A stretch of 64,000 bases of DNA, from contig JAEEGS010000048.1 in the NCBI GenBank assembly GCA_016280445.1, positions 31,526-95,525 of the forward strand. The letters run 5' to 3'. Each line of letters begins with the position of its first letter. Position 1 is the stretch's first letter. This DNA is from Bacteroidaceae bacterium. GTDB taxonomy: Bacteria > Bacteroidota > Bacteroidia > Bacteroidales > Bacteroidaceae. Shown one piece after another: positions 36,754-46,565 of this stretch. The position numbers and the translations under genes were made by a program. The notes below the pieces were generated by a model. It saw nothing but the letters and a program-made list of their open reading frames with translations. It searched no databases and was not told where the DNA came from.

Positions 36754-38496
36754 TTAGAAGTTTTGTTCGGTATTAACGGTTACGTAGGCAGGATTCTGCT
36801 TAATATTAGGATTCTGCTTGATTTCATCACGATTATAGGGCCAATACAACGCATCGGCAGACCTCAATTTGATGCGGATGGCGCTGGTGTTCTCTTGGAA
36901 CTTGGGCAGCACCTTCTGAATCAGGCGATCGTTCTCCCCCTCGCGGCGACAGAGGCGCACAAGGTCGAACCAACGCTTGCCTTCGAACATCAATTCACGT
37001 TGACGCTCTTCCTGCACAAGGTCTTCCATCTTCAGACGAGACGTTGAATAATCTTCAAACTTCAGCAAGTCGGTTGTCGATGTGCGTTTGTTGTTGGCAC
37101 GGCGCCATACAGCCATCACACAGTCAAATGCGTCCTGATAGAGTGCCGTCTGTTCCTCGGTGGGAGTGGCACCTTCTTCCACATCGCCTGCTTTTTCCAC
37201 CAGTGCTTCTGCACGCATGAGCATCACATCGGTCAGACGATAAATAATCCAATTGGCATAGTTGTCTGAGCGGGGGTTGCGACTCACCGTTGGAGCACCA
37301 CCAGTCGTTGTCGTCGTGCGATACGAGAGCGAAGGGCACACATACTTGTTGATGTAATACTTGTTGCTCCTCTCATAGATATTCTCCAAATAACGGCAGT
37401 CCGTCTTGGTGAAGAGTTTGTTGTCACCCGAATAAGGATCCACGCCGATGAAATCTGTCACGCCAACCTGGCCTGACTGATTGCTGTTCGAACCATAGAA
37501 ATTGGCCACCGTACTATTGGTTACGGTCTGCTTATCTTCATAAATTAATTCAAAGATAGACTCAAAACTGTTGCCCTGTCCGAAAATCTGCGTGTAAGTG
37601 TTACCTGCATAGTTCTGGTTGCTACCTGTTGCTTCGGATATGAGCGGATACTTACCATACAACTCCATCATGATGGTCGTCGGGTTCTTCTCATACTCCT
37701 CTTCATACAGACGAATCTTCTCATCGATGATGAGGTCACAATTGCTGATACACTGATTCCAATCGCCTTTCCACAAATAGAGGTCGGCCAGCAATGCGTA
37801 GCATGCCCAACGGGTGACGCGGCAAGTGTTCTTCACATTTTCCTCGCCATAACTGCGCACAGCATAGTTCTTCACTTCTTCCACATCACGAATTAGACTG
37901 TCGAGCACCACATCAAATGGTGTAGCCGACAACTGGAAGTTCTGAGAGTCGTTATTCGAGGGACGGGTCACATAAGGAACATCGCGGAATGTGCGAATCA
38001 GATAGAAATAGCACAAGGCACGCAATGTCTTTGCCTCTGCAATAGTGGCCTGCAACTCAGATTTAGTGAAGTTCGGGTCTATGGCATTCACACCAGGTGC
38101 ATAATAAAGCACCGTGTTGCAATAGTTGATGACCTGATAGAAACTTTGCCACTTCGTGTAATCATTCGTTTCAAGGATGTTCTCCTTCATCACTTGCTGC
38201 AAAGCATAACTCGTACCTGAGCCGTTGGTCATGTTGTCACTACGCATTTCGCCCCACACCACCATACGGTTCAGACAATCGCTGCTTTCCAATTGTGCAT
38301 AGCATGTATTCATCACACTATTCACATCTTTCTCTTCCTTCCAATACTTTTCCAGCACAATATCGTTCTGAGGCTCAATGGAGAGGAAGTCGTCACAACT
38401 GCTCAGCAACACCTGCGAAGAGGTGGCCAAAAGCAAGGCGCCCGCCAAAGGTTTCATCAAGCCCAAGGCTGATTGATATATCTTTTTCTTTTTCAT
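36754..38496 (-). CDS. SusD-like outer-membrane glycan-binding lipoprotein (pair 2)
   Basis: The 580-residue product starts MKKKKIYQSALGLMKPLAGA and has lipobox LLSSC (C34), followed by DDFLSIEPQN, a typical SusD start. TPR-type helices are clear (NSVMNTCYAQLESS; SFYQVINYCNTVLYY; ATIAEAKTLRALCYFYLIRT), followed by the family signatures FRDVPYVTRP, TRWACYALLADLYLWKGDW and ERQRELMFEGKRWFDLVRL. It starts 13 bp after SusC pair 2. It differs strongly from SusD pair 1, so the two pairs probably recognise different xylan fragments rather than being a recent duplication. Confidence 0.95.
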   Translation of the reverse strand: MKKKKIYQSALGLMKPLAGALLLATSSQVLLSSCDDFLSIEPQNDIVLEKYWKEEKDVNSVMNTCYAQLESSDCLNRMVVWGEMRSDNMTNGSGTSYALQQVMKENILETNDYTKWQSFYQVINYCNTVLYYAPGVNAIDPNFTKSELQATIAEAKTLRALCYFYLIRTFRDVPYVTRPSNNDSQNFQLSATPFDVVLDSLIRDVEEVKNYAVRSYGEENVKNTCRVTRWACYALLADLYLWKGDWNQCISNCDLIIDEKIRLYEEEYEKNPTTIMMELYGKYPLISEATGSNQNYAGNTYTQIFGQGNSFESIFELIYEDKQTVTNSTVANFYGSNSNQSGQVGVTDFIGVDPYSGDNKLFTKTDCRYLENIYERSNKYYINKYVCPSLSYRTTTTTGGAPTVSRNPRSDNYANWIIYRLTDVMLMRAEALVEKAGDVEEGATPTEEQTALYQDAFDCVMAVWRRANNKRTSTTDLLKFEDYSTSRLKMEDLVQEERQRELMFEGKRWFDLVRLCRREGENDRLIQKVLPKFQENTSAIRIKLRSADALYWPYNRDEIKQNPNIKQNPAYVTVNTEQNF

Positions 38497-38509
38497 AATC
38501 CTTCCTTTT

Positions 38510-41500
38510 TTAGAATTGAACAGTAATGCCTAATGTGTAAGAACGTGCGTTTGGAGTTCTGGCGTTGTCGGTTGTCACACCGTAACCACCATAACCCACT
38601 TCTGGGTCTGCACCAGAATAACCCGTCAGGCAGAAGAGGTTGTTGGCACTCAGATAGAGGCTCAACGATGAGAGACCCCAGTTCTTGATGAGTTTCGGAT
38701 CGAATGAGTAGCTAATCTGGCTGTAGTTCAGACGCATGTACGAGCCCTTCTCCACGAAACGGTCGCTACCCAGCCAGTTGTAACCCTCCTTATAGAGTGC
38801 ACGTGGGATTGGAGCAAGATCGCCCTCCACACGCCAGCGCCAGTTCACAGCCGTCGACTGGTTGTTGTTGGTGTACATGTTCTCGGCTCTCATACGAGCG
38901 GCGTTGACAATCTTATTGCCAATACGGAAATTGAACTGGTTGTTCCAGCTCCAACGGCCATAAGTCAACTTGAAGCCCCATCCGCCGGTCACCTTTGGAA
39001 GTGAAGAGCCTAAGTAAACGATATCGAGTTCGTTGATGTTACCATCGTGGTTGATGTCTTCATAGATGGCATCACCACCCTTGAACTCATAGATAGAGGT
39101 GCGGTCGTTCGAATCATAGCAGAACACCATCGGAACCGTATTGTTGTTCTTGTCGAGAATCACAGTACCATTGGCATCGCGAGCTACAGGAGCGTTCGGA
39201 CCACTCACGCCTGGTACCTCTTCCTCTGTATACTTAGAGTATTGGTACACACCCTTGTAGCGGAAGCCATAGATGGAACCGAAAGCATTGTGCAACTGTA
39301 CACGAGTGAGGTAAGAACCGTTGTTCTTGTTGAAGTCGCTGTTGAGTGAAGCCAGTACGGTTTCATCCATCTTCGTGATTTCGTTCTTGTTGTTGGCAAA
39401 CGACACGTTGAAGTCTGCATGGAACTTGCCCTTCTTGATGATGTCGCGGCCATTGATGTTGAATTCCCAACCGTTGTTAACCATGTTACCCACATTCTGC
39501 CAAGCCAATGAAGTGAAACCTGAGGATGAAGGAATGCGGCGGTTAGCCATCAGCAGGTTAGAAGTGCGCTGCGTGTAGATGTTGAAGTCTGCCGTCAGTT
39601 TGTTGTCCAGGAAGCCCAGGTCGAAACCGATGTTCCAAGTCTCCTTCTCCTCCCACTGGAGAGAGTTCAAGCGGATGTTCTCAGGATAAACTGAAGTTCC
39701 ATTGTTGTAAGAGTTACCGCTACGATACTTCGAGAAGTAGAGGTATTCGCCACCAGGCTGGTTACCAACTTTACCCCAACCTGGACGGATGGACAGCATG
39801 TCAAGCCACTTGATGCGTTCCATCCAAGGCTCGTCGCTCACATTCCAACGGAAAGAGAGAGCCGGGAAGTTACCCCAACGACGACTGTCACCAAACTTGG
39901 TGGAACCGTCGCGACGCACCGAGAAGTCAGCGATGTACTTACCCTTGTAAGCATAGTGAGCCGAGAAGGTCAAGTAGACGCTACGCCACTGGCCAGAAGA
40001 AGTGCCAAGGCCACTCACGATACCATCGGCAATAGGCGAACTGATGCCTCCAGAAGGAAGTCCCCACACCGTCGAGTTGGTCGACTTCGAAGAACCGTCG
40101 GTGAGCTGGAACTGTGCAAATGCCATGAAAGAATGGTCTGGATTCTTGAAATGAGGCACGAAAGTGAGACGGTGGGTCGTCGTGACCGCTGTACTCTTGT
40201 GCGAGTCAGCCGTTGTACGGTTGTTGTTGCTGTCCGACCATCCTTTTGTCACGAGGCTGGAAGGATAGAACGTGTCATTATACTTATTAAATATATTAAA
40301 GAGGATCTTACCTTCATACTTGAGTTGGGTCTGGTCTTCCTGTGTGCCCAAGAGGTTATACACCAACTGGAACTCAGGCTGAATCTGATAGGTGGACTCT
40401 TCGTTCTTGGCTTGTTTAGCCAAAGCGACAGGGTTCACATAACCATACTGGTCTTCTTTCAGAGGCTCAGACACCGTATTCAGCATGTGATAGTAGTCTG
40501 GCAGGTTGCGACCATATTGATCCTGCTCATAGATAGAAAGGTTCGGCATCTTCTGGTAAGCAATGCCCAGCAGGTCTGAATAGTTCTTCTTGTTGTCCGT
40601 ATAGGTCATGTTGAAGTTGGTCACAATCTTGATACGGTCACTCACGAAGTAGTCGAGTGCCACACGAGTCGTGAAACGGTCAAGTTTCTGTTCAATCACA
40701 GTACCCGTCTGGTGGTCCCAACCACCGGCGATACGGAAGTTGGCCTTTTCGCCACCACCAGCAAGACTCACATAGTGTTTCTGCAGAAGACCGTTCTTAC
40801 GGATGGCCTTGCGCCAGTCGGTGTTGTTGTTGTACATCTCGTATTCGTTCCACGACTGGTCGTAATCGAACTCACGGATGCTGGATTCTGTGTCGCTGAG
40901 TGTTGGGTTATAGTAGGCTTCCTTCATCAACATCGTGTACTGGTCGCCATTCAACAGGCGGATGCCACTGGGCTGATGAGTAAGAGTGGCACGGTAAGAA
41001 TACTGTACCTTCGTCTTGCCTCGGGAACCTCTTTTTGTCTTTATCTCGATGACACCATTAGCACCCTGCGAACCGTAGATAGCAGTACCTGCGGCATCTT
41101 TCAGCACAGAAATGCTGGCAATATCGTCGGGGTTCACGTTGAGCAGTTCGGCAAACTGGTCTTCTGTGGCGTTGGCATAGTCGAAATTGCTGTTGTAGTC
41201 ACTCTCGAAAATGTTTCCGTCCACCACGATGAGCGGTTCGCTGCTACCATTGATGGAGCTGACACCACGCAGACGCATGCTTGTGCCGGCACCCAGGTTA
41301 CCCGAGTTGCTCACGATGTCGAGACCTGCGATACGGCCTTGCAGCGCTTCGTCCACACTGGTCATTGGCAGCCCCTCAAACTCTTTGGCGTCAATCATCT
41401 GGTGTGCCACCGAAAGTTCTCGTTCTGGAATGGCAAGACCACTCGTCTGAACAATTCTCTTCGACTTGACCACCACTTCCTGCAACTGCGTGTTGCTCTT

Positions 41501-41806
41501 CATGACAATCTTATAAGATGTACCCTTGATTGGGATAATCTGAGTGGCATATCCCACGTAGGAGATCTTCAGTCTGTGCTTGGGGTCAACGATGCGGAAT
41601 GCGAAGTTACCATTGATATCGGTAACGGCATGCGCCACAATACGGTTGGCGTTGTCTATTTCCACGACATTGCAGGCCATGAGCGCATCAATGTCATCCA
41701 TCACCACACCGTGAATCATTGTGCCCGCCGTCTGGGCTGACACAGCGCATGGCAACATGGCCATGACGAGTATTGCTATGATATTCTTTGTCTTCATCTT
41801 GTTCAC
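38510..41806 (-). CDS. SusC-like TonB-dependent outer-membrane transporter (pair 2)
   Basis: The 1098-residue product has signal peptide MNKMKTKNIIAILVMAMLPC to VSAQ (ATG 41806 or 41797). It contains the carboxypeptidase-D regulatory-like domain (about 30-110), the QLQEVVVKSKR stretch, a complete plug (about 130-270: SVDEALQGRIAGLDIVS; PLIVVDGNIF; VLKDAAGTAIYGSQGANGVI) and the barrel ending ARSYTLGITVQF. It is the canonical SusC of this locus; its partner SusD follows 13 bp on. Energy for import comes from TonB-ExbBD, not encoded in this window. Confidence 0.97.
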   Translation of the reverse strand: MNKMKTKNIIAILVMAMLPCAVSAQTAGTMIHGVVMDDIDALMACNVVEIDNANRIVAHAVTDINGNFAFRIVDPKHRLKISYVGYATQIIPIKGTSYKIVMKSNTQLQEVVVKSKRIVQTSGLAIPERELSVAHQMIDAKEFEGLPMTSVDEALQGRIAGLDIVSNSGNLGAGTSMRLRGVSSINGSSEPLIVVDGNIFESDYNSNFDYANATEDQFAELLNVNPDDIASISVLKDAAGTAIYGSQGANGVIEIKTKRGSRGKTKVQYSYRATLTHQPSGIRLLNGDQYTMLMKEAYYNPTLSDTESSIREFDYDQSWNEYEMYNNNTDWRKAIRKNGLLQKHYVSLAGGGEKANFRIAGGWDHQTGTVIEQKLDRFTTRVALDYFVSDRIKIVTNFNMTYTDNKKNYSDLLGIAYQKMPNLSIYEQDQYGRNLPDYYHMLNTVSEPLKEDQYGYVNPVALAKQAKNEESTYQIQPEFQLVYNLLGTQEDQTQLKYEGKILFNIFNKYNDTFYPSSLVTKGWSDSNNNRTTADSHKSTAVTTTHRLTFVPHFKNPDHSFMAFAQFQLTDGSSKSTNSTVWGLPSGGISSPIADGIVSGLGTSSGQWRSVYLTFSAHYAYKGKYIADFSVRRDGSTKFGDSRRWGNFPALSFRWNVSDEPWMERIKWLDMLSIRPGWGKVGNQPGGEYLYFSKYRSGNSYNNGTSVYPENIRLNSLQWEEKETWNIGFDLGFLDNKLTADFNIYTQRTSNLLMANRRIPSSSGFTSLAWQNVGNMVNNGWEFNINGRDIIKKGKFHADFNVSFANNKNEITKMDETVLASLNSDFNKNNGSYLTRVQLHNAFGSIYGFRYKGVYQYSKYTEEEVPGVSGPNAPVARDANGTVILDKNNNTVPMVFCYDSNDRTSIYEFKGGDAIYEDINHDGNINELDIVYLGSSLPKVTGGWGFKLTYGRWSWNNQFNFRIGNKIVNAARMRAENMYTNNNQSTAVNWRWRVEGDLAPIPRALYKEGYNWLGSDRFVEKGSYMRLNYSQISYSFDPKLIKNWGLSSLSLYLSANNLFCLTGYSGADPEVGYGGYGVTTDNARTPNARSYTLGITVQF

Positions 41807-41809
41807 GGT

Positions 41810-44374
41810 TTATTTGTTGAACATTAAAGCGCCATCAATCTGGTGCACCACAATGAATGACGACGTGTAGAGGTTACGTGCAGTCACGGCATCAGGAGAG
41901 TCATACTGGTATTCACGTGCCATCAGGTTGTAAAGGTCACCAGAAGTCACCACCTTACACTCCTTCCCTGTTCTATCCTTCAAGGTGATGCCATCCTTCT
42001 CCACGTCAACATTCAACTTATAGTAAGAAAGGTTACCTTCTTCGCTCACCTGATAGGCCGAGGTTTCGTATTCACCCTGGATCTTGCCAGTAGAACCGAG
42101 GTCTTGTCCTATATAGAAAGACTCATCCTGAATGTGATACTTGATAAAGTTATCAATCACATTGCTCAAGCTGTCAGCCATCTCCTGATCTCCATCATCT
42201 TCCGCTTTCTGTACATCTTCCCATGTTGGCAAATCACCTGCATCCTGCAAGTCCTTGATGGCCTTGTTGGTAGGTACATACACTGTATAGCGGAAAGTGT
42301 TGAAGATGGAAATGTTCTGGCTGGGAGCACCATGTTCATCGGTACCAATCACATGCTTGGTCACCAAATAGTCGGAACCCATCAGCAAATCGCGGAATGC
42401 ACTAAACTCCTCGTGCTCGTCAAGAATGTCATACACAGACTTGCGAGGAGTCATGATAGGTTCATTCTCAACAATGTAAGTCTTACCATTACCTTCGTAT
42501 GACTCGTCATAGACCTGAACGACAGGAACGTCTGTTCCTTGTTCCACCTGCCAACCTCCTTGCACGGTCATGCCAGATGCACCTGCCTTGGCATTCTTCA
42601 CCTTCACAATGCTACCGTTCTTGGTCTGATAGAACTCGCTACCATCCTCCACGTTACCAATGACGATGTGCGTGTCCAGAATGTCATTCAGACGGTTCTC
42701 AATCTGCTGGGCTGTAGCCTCGCCGATGGAGTCACCCACTTCGCCTGTAGCCACATCGTAGTTCCAGATGCTGGCCCACACCTTTTCCGACTCACTCTGT
42801 GCCGAAGCCTTGTAGTGGAAGCGGAAAAGCTGAGTGCTGGTCTTGCCATAAGAACATGGGTCGATGTACTCCAACAATGCATTATTGTTAGGGATAAAGA
42901 GGCTATAATAAGCGCTCTGTGAGTTGAGGTAAACATCAAAACCATACTGTTCCACCGCCCAGTAGAAGATGTTCATGCTTTCATTGACGAGAGCAGGGAA
43001 AGTGACCGAAATGTATGCCACCGGATTGAACACCTTGTTGGTCAAGTAGATAGCACCATTACATGCCATATAGACAGAGTCCACAAACTCCGTCTTCAAG
43101 CCCAGTTCGTCGTTAGCATCGTTGAGCACGGTGTGGAACTTGCTGGGCACAGAATTGGTGAACGAGTTGAGCATGTTCACATTGAGCATCTTAGAGATTA
43201 CCTTGTCTGGCACAGCCTCCCAAGAGCCATAATAGTCCTTGAGCACCTTACCAGCACCTTCGTTCCAATAACGGTCAAGGGCGGCATCTGTAGGCACGAG
43301 CATCACACCCATGTTCTCCTGCAATGCCACAGCCTCGCTGGTACTGTTGATTGTCTGCGAATAGAACTGGCTCCATCCCGGGTCGAACTTCAGCTGACCA
43401 TTGGTTGGGCCTTCGTCGGGTGTCTGTTCCAGAGGTCTGCCACCCTGACTGCGCTGAGAGAAATAACGCTTCTCAAACAGCGTGTCAATATCCGCATTAT
43501 ATAAACGATTGTACTCACGCGCAAGTTCATCATCGTCCAAACCATGACCATAAGGCGCACAGAATCGGTTCAGCAACTTCGCATAACCCTGTGTGGTGGG
43601 ATGATTGGTAATGAACTCTGCCATATTGGGCAGCGGTGTGAGCACATCTGCCATCTGATGCACGAAACCGTTCGAACACTTGATGTTCTGCTGTGTCATC
43701 ATAATGCCATTCACGTTGGCATCACCGGGCTGACGCTTCGTCTGATAGTTGAAGAGGAAGTCGCAGTCGTCGTTTGTGATGAGCTTCTGAGTGAGGAACA
43801 TCTCGATGAAATGAATCATCGGTGGCACGGTGCGGTCAGTCATGCAGACAATGGGCTTACCTGCTTCGCGATAACGCTTCCAGTAAGGATTGTCGGGCAT
43901 CTGCTCAGGGGTGAGCACTGGCACAGAGTCGAAGGCACTCATCGATGTGAGGCGACGCATACAGTCACCTTCAGTTGGTCCTGCCGAACTACTCAGGTAA
44001 GCCACCTGGCACGCATTGTTAATCATGCTGCCGTTCAGCAACAACTTCTTTTGAGCCAGCGACAGCTCTTCATAGCTGCGCACTCCCCAATCGTTCTTTT
44101 TGAAGAATCGATTGTACGCCTCGTCATCTGCCACAAAAAGCGTCTTACTACCAGTTTTGGCCAAGACGCTTGTGTAGTTCAGGTCGTCAATCAACTTCAC
44201 CACGTTGGTGTAATTGCCGTCACTCCGCAGGTAGTCGTAAATGCTTGAGCCAAGCCAACTCGGATCCTTTTCGGCCAAGTCATAGCCCGAACACGCTGAC
44301 AATCCTCCAGCAGCAATCATCGCCATGCCCACCCATTTCGATAGGCATAGTTGTCGAATTAGTTTTGTTTTCAT
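41810..44374 (-). CDS. Large multi-domain FAS1 (fasciclin)-type surface lipoprotein
   Basis: This is the first gene of the SusC/D operon. The 854-residue product starts MKTKLIRQLCLSKWVGMAMI with lipobox LSAC (C28); ATG 44374 is preferred to 44383. Repeating FAS1-like units are visible: about 45-220 (SKTLFVADDEAYNRFFKK), about 240-440 (MGVMLVPTDAALDRYW), about 450-620 (YYSLFIPNNNALLEYIDP) and about 640-830 (YTVYVPTNKAIKDLQD; FIVVHQIDGALMF). That makes about four. The family binds extracellular polymers in other organisms; here it replaces a SusE/F-type protein. It ends 3 bp before SusC. Confidence 0.87.
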   Translation of the reverse strand: MKTKLIRQLCLSKWVGMAMIAAGGLSACSGYDLAEKDPSWLGSSIYDYLRSDGNYTNVVKLIDDLNYTSVLAKTGSKTLFVADDEAYNRFFKKNDWGVRSYEELSLAQKKLLLNGSMINNACQVAYLSSSAGPTEGDCMRRLTSMSAFDSVPVLTPEQMPDNPYWKRYREAGKPIVCMTDRTVPPMIHFIEMFLTQKLITNDDCDFLFNYQTKRQPGDANVNGIMMTQQNIKCSNGFVHQMADVLTPLPNMAEFITNHPTTQGYAKLLNRFCAPYGHGLDDDELAREYNRLYNADIDTLFEKRYFSQRSQGGRPLEQTPDEGPTNGQLKFDPGWSQFYSQTINSTSEAVALQENMGVMLVPTDAALDRYWNEGAGKVLKDYYGSWEAVPDKVISKMLNVNMLNSFTNSVPSKFHTVLNDANDELGLKTEFVDSVYMACNGAIYLTNKVFNPVAYISVTFPALVNESMNIFYWAVEQYGFDVYLNSQSAYYSLFIPNNNALLEYIDPCSYGKTSTQLFRFHYKASAQSESEKVWASIWNYDVATGEVGDSIGEATAQQIENRLNDILDTHIVIGNVEDGSEFYQTKNGSIVKVKNAKAGASGMTVQGGWQVEQGTDVPVVQVYDESYEGNGKTYIVENEPIMTPRKSVYDILDEHEEFSAFRDLLMGSDYLVTKHVIGTDEHGAPSQNISIFNTFRYTVYVPTNKAIKDLQDAGDLPTWEDVQKAEDDGDQEMADSLSNVIDNFIKYHIQDESFYIGQDLGSTGKIQGEYETSAYQVSEEGNLSYYKLNVDVEKDGITLKDRTGKECKVVTSGDLYNLMAREYQYDSPDAVTARNLYTSSFIVVHQIDGALMFNK

Positions 44375-44409
44375 ATAGGCCACTTTTAGTTTTTTTAGCG
44401 TTTTGGGTG

Positions 44410-44440
44410 CAAAATTACAGTTTTGTTAACTCATATAAAA
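44410..44440 (-). promoter_or_regulatory. Promoter of the SusC/D-FAS1 operon
   Basis: On the minus strand TAATTTTG (44410-44417) fits the TAnnTTTG -7 box, with a T-rich -33 position (TTTT, 44437-44440) exactly 19 bp upstream. The leader to ATG 44374 would be about 30 nt. No operator for a known regulator is recognised. Confidence 0.6.
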
Positions 44441-44563
44441 AAAAAGATGTTACATAGACTTTCTATTTTGTTACATTCCCTTGGAAATGAAACGTGAGCG
44501 GGAGCATCCTTAACACTTTCCTGTCACAGACGAAAAGGGACAAGAAAAAAAGTGATGGCGAGA

Positions 44564-44595
44564 TTTGGCGGTGTGGGAGGATTGGTTTACCTTTG
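44564..44595 (+). promoter_or_regulatory. Promoter of the M60-like peptidase gene
   Basis: TTTG (44564-44567) and TACCTTTG (44588-44595) are separated by 20 bp, matching the Bacteroidota consensus. The -7 box lies 40 bp before ATG 44636 and excludes the longer frame opening at 44552. Confidence 0.7.
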
Positions 44596-44635
44596 CAAAA
44601 ATAAAAGATTTTCCACACCAAAACAAAACGAAACC

Positions 44636-46267
44636 ATGATGAAGAAAGCCGTCGCCACAATGCTGTTAGCCATCATCACATTTCCAGCAATAGCCCAAGA
44701 ACAAATATGGCAGATGTGTGACGAGAATGCCACGACATCCACCACCCTTTTTGCGGACAATCTATATACTATATTAAAAGATGGCGTGACCGACGAAGAT
44801 ATTGAGCGCGAGAAAATGCCCATCTTCCATGAATTGGCCAGACAATTGAAGAACGGCACATACAAGACGGATTATCGAGTGGCGACCTACGACTGCTATG
44901 ATTCGCCCCAGTGGCTGGCCGAGCGATGGAAGACACCTGGCAAGTGCTACGATCAGATGCAGGGGGTGACGGGCATCATGATGGAACCAGGAAAACATCT
45001 TGTGATGGTGGACGGAATTGCGGACACCCTGAAAGTCAACCTGAAAATAGTAGCCTGGTATACAGGAAAGACGGGAAAGAACTTCGATGGTGGTAATCCC
45101 GACATACAGACGTTCGTTCTGCACAATGGGGCAAACGTCATTGACTACAAGAGTGAATGGAATGGGCTGGCCTATATTGCCTACTTTTCCGAAGGGCACG
45201 CCGACAAATGCCCATCTATCCGCATACACTTCGTTGGGGGCACCATCAACGGTTATCTCTCGCCCGACAAGACCAATGAGGAGATGCACCAGATGACAGC
45301 GGAAGCACCATCTCGTTTCATCGATGTGGTAGGGCACAAGGTGCATGCTGTCTGGACCTCGGCAGGCATGCATGAGTTCTGCAAGGCCGACGACGGCAAA
45401 TCTCCTGGATACCGCCAATACATGAACATACTTGACACGCTGTTGACATGGGAACAAAGGCTTGTGGGTTTCGAGAAATATGGCCGAATCCCCCGCAACC
45501 GTACGCTGCTCTACGTCAACTTCACTTATGGCGCCCTTTTCCAAGGAGGGCTGGGCATCAGTTCCCATGTGGACAATGAACACTCCCTGTTGAATTGCCG
45601 TTCACTCATCCAAAACGAGTCCGAAACCATCTGGGGACTGAGCCACGAATGGGGGCATCAGCACCAAGTGAACCCCTATTTCTGCTGGGGAGGCATGACG
45701 GAGGTCTCGAACAACATCAACTCCTACTACAACGTCATGCACATGGGATACCGCTACGAGCAGATAGATGCAGGCAAACGTCGTGGCCTGGAGAATGCCA
45801 TCACGCACTACATTGACGGAACGACCGACAATTGCATCCTGCAGTCGAGTGACCTTTTCGAACGCCTCAGTCCCTTTCTACAACTCTACAAATACTTCAC
45901 CCACAAAGGAGGAAAGCCCGACTACTGGCCAGACCTTTACGAAGCCCTGCGCCACTCCGAAGTACAACCCGACTCCAACAACGTTGTACCCTACGTCCTG
46001 AACTTCATCCGCCAGTCCTCCCTCGTCAGCGGCTATAACATGACGCCTTACTTTGAACGTTTCGGCCTCTTGCGCGTGACAGACTTCGAAATTGATGACT
46101 ACGGAAAGTATTGCTATCACCTGACACAAGCGCAACTCGAAACCTTCCGCAAGGACATGCGCACATGGGCAAAGAAACACAAACTGAAGACGATGCCCGC
46201 CGGAATGCTCGAAGACATCGCCCGAACACCCGATGTGGAATACCCCCGTCCAAACTTCGACAACTAA
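44636..46267 (+). CDS. Secreted M60-like zinc metallopeptidase
   Basis: The 543-residue product has signal peptide MMKKAVATMLLAIITFPAIA. It carries the gluzincin motif HEWGH (H337, E338, H341) with the third ligand probably E356 in GGMTEVSNN, as in the peptidase M60-like family (enhancin and mucin-degrading relatives). An N-terminal beta domain (about 60-190; HLVMVDGIADTLKVNLKIV) precedes the catalytic part, and a helical C-terminal domain follows. M60-like enzymes of gut Bacteroidota cleave glycoproteins such as mucins. It is divergent from the xylan locus and followed by repeat element B. The true substrate is unknown. Confidence 0.88.
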   Translation: MMKKAVATMLLAIITFPAIAQEQIWQMCDENATTSTTLFADNLYTILKDGVTDEDIEREKMPIFHELARQLKNGTYKTDYRVATYDCYDSPQWLAERWKTPGKCYDQMQGVTGIMMEPGKHLVMVDGIADTLKVNLKIVAWYTGKTGKNFDGGNPDIQTFVLHNGANVIDYKSEWNGLAYIAYFSEGHADKCPSIRIHFVGGTINGYLSPDKTNEEMHQMTAEAPSRFIDVVGHKVHAVWTSAGMHEFCKADDGKSPGYRQYMNILDTLLTWEQRLVGFEKYGRIPRNRTLLYVNFTYGALFQGGLGISSHVDNEHSLLNCRSLIQNESETIWGLSHEWGHQHQVNPYFCWGGMTEVSNNINSYYNVMHMGYRYEQIDAGKRRGLENAITHYIDGTTDNCILQSSDLFERLSPFLQLYKYFTHKGGKPDYWPDLYEALRHSEVQPDSNNVVPYVLNFIRQSSLVSGYNMTPYFERFGLLRVTDFEIDDYGKYCYHLTQAQLETFRKDMRTWAKKHKLKTMPAGMLEDIARTPDVEYPRPNFDN

Positions 46268-46361
46268 CTTCTTTTCTGATGCCACCTTTAATTGAAAACT
46301 GTCCTCTGTAAAATGTAGCCTCGGTGCACCCATTGGGAGAGCCGGCGGAGCTTTGAATGGC

Positions 46362-46540
46362 GTCAGTATCGTAATTATGGAAACTATGTGGCGGTAAAAG
46401 AGGGTTTTTTCACACGAAAAATATAGGTAATGCAGCAATGGCAATAATAAAACCCTCGTTCCCAATTAATAGGCAACGAGGGTTTTAATGATTTGGTAGT
46501 GGAAGTTTTAATTAAGTGGCAACGACGGTCGACTTTTGAG
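46362..46540. repeat. Intergenic repeat element, copy B
   Basis: Positions 46362-46513 align with 27818-27967 at about 80% identity. The hairpin 46451-46460/46475-46484 has the same loop (CCCAATTAATAGGC) and a C-G pair of copy A replaced by T-A. Three 23-bp units follow at 46472, 46495 and 46518, beginning GGCAACGAG, GGTAGTGGAAG and GGCAACGACGG. It sits between two convergent genes, so it may act as a bidirectional terminator. Confidence 0.8.
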
Positions 46541-46565
46541 AAGAGTGCCCATAGCCGCAAATCCC

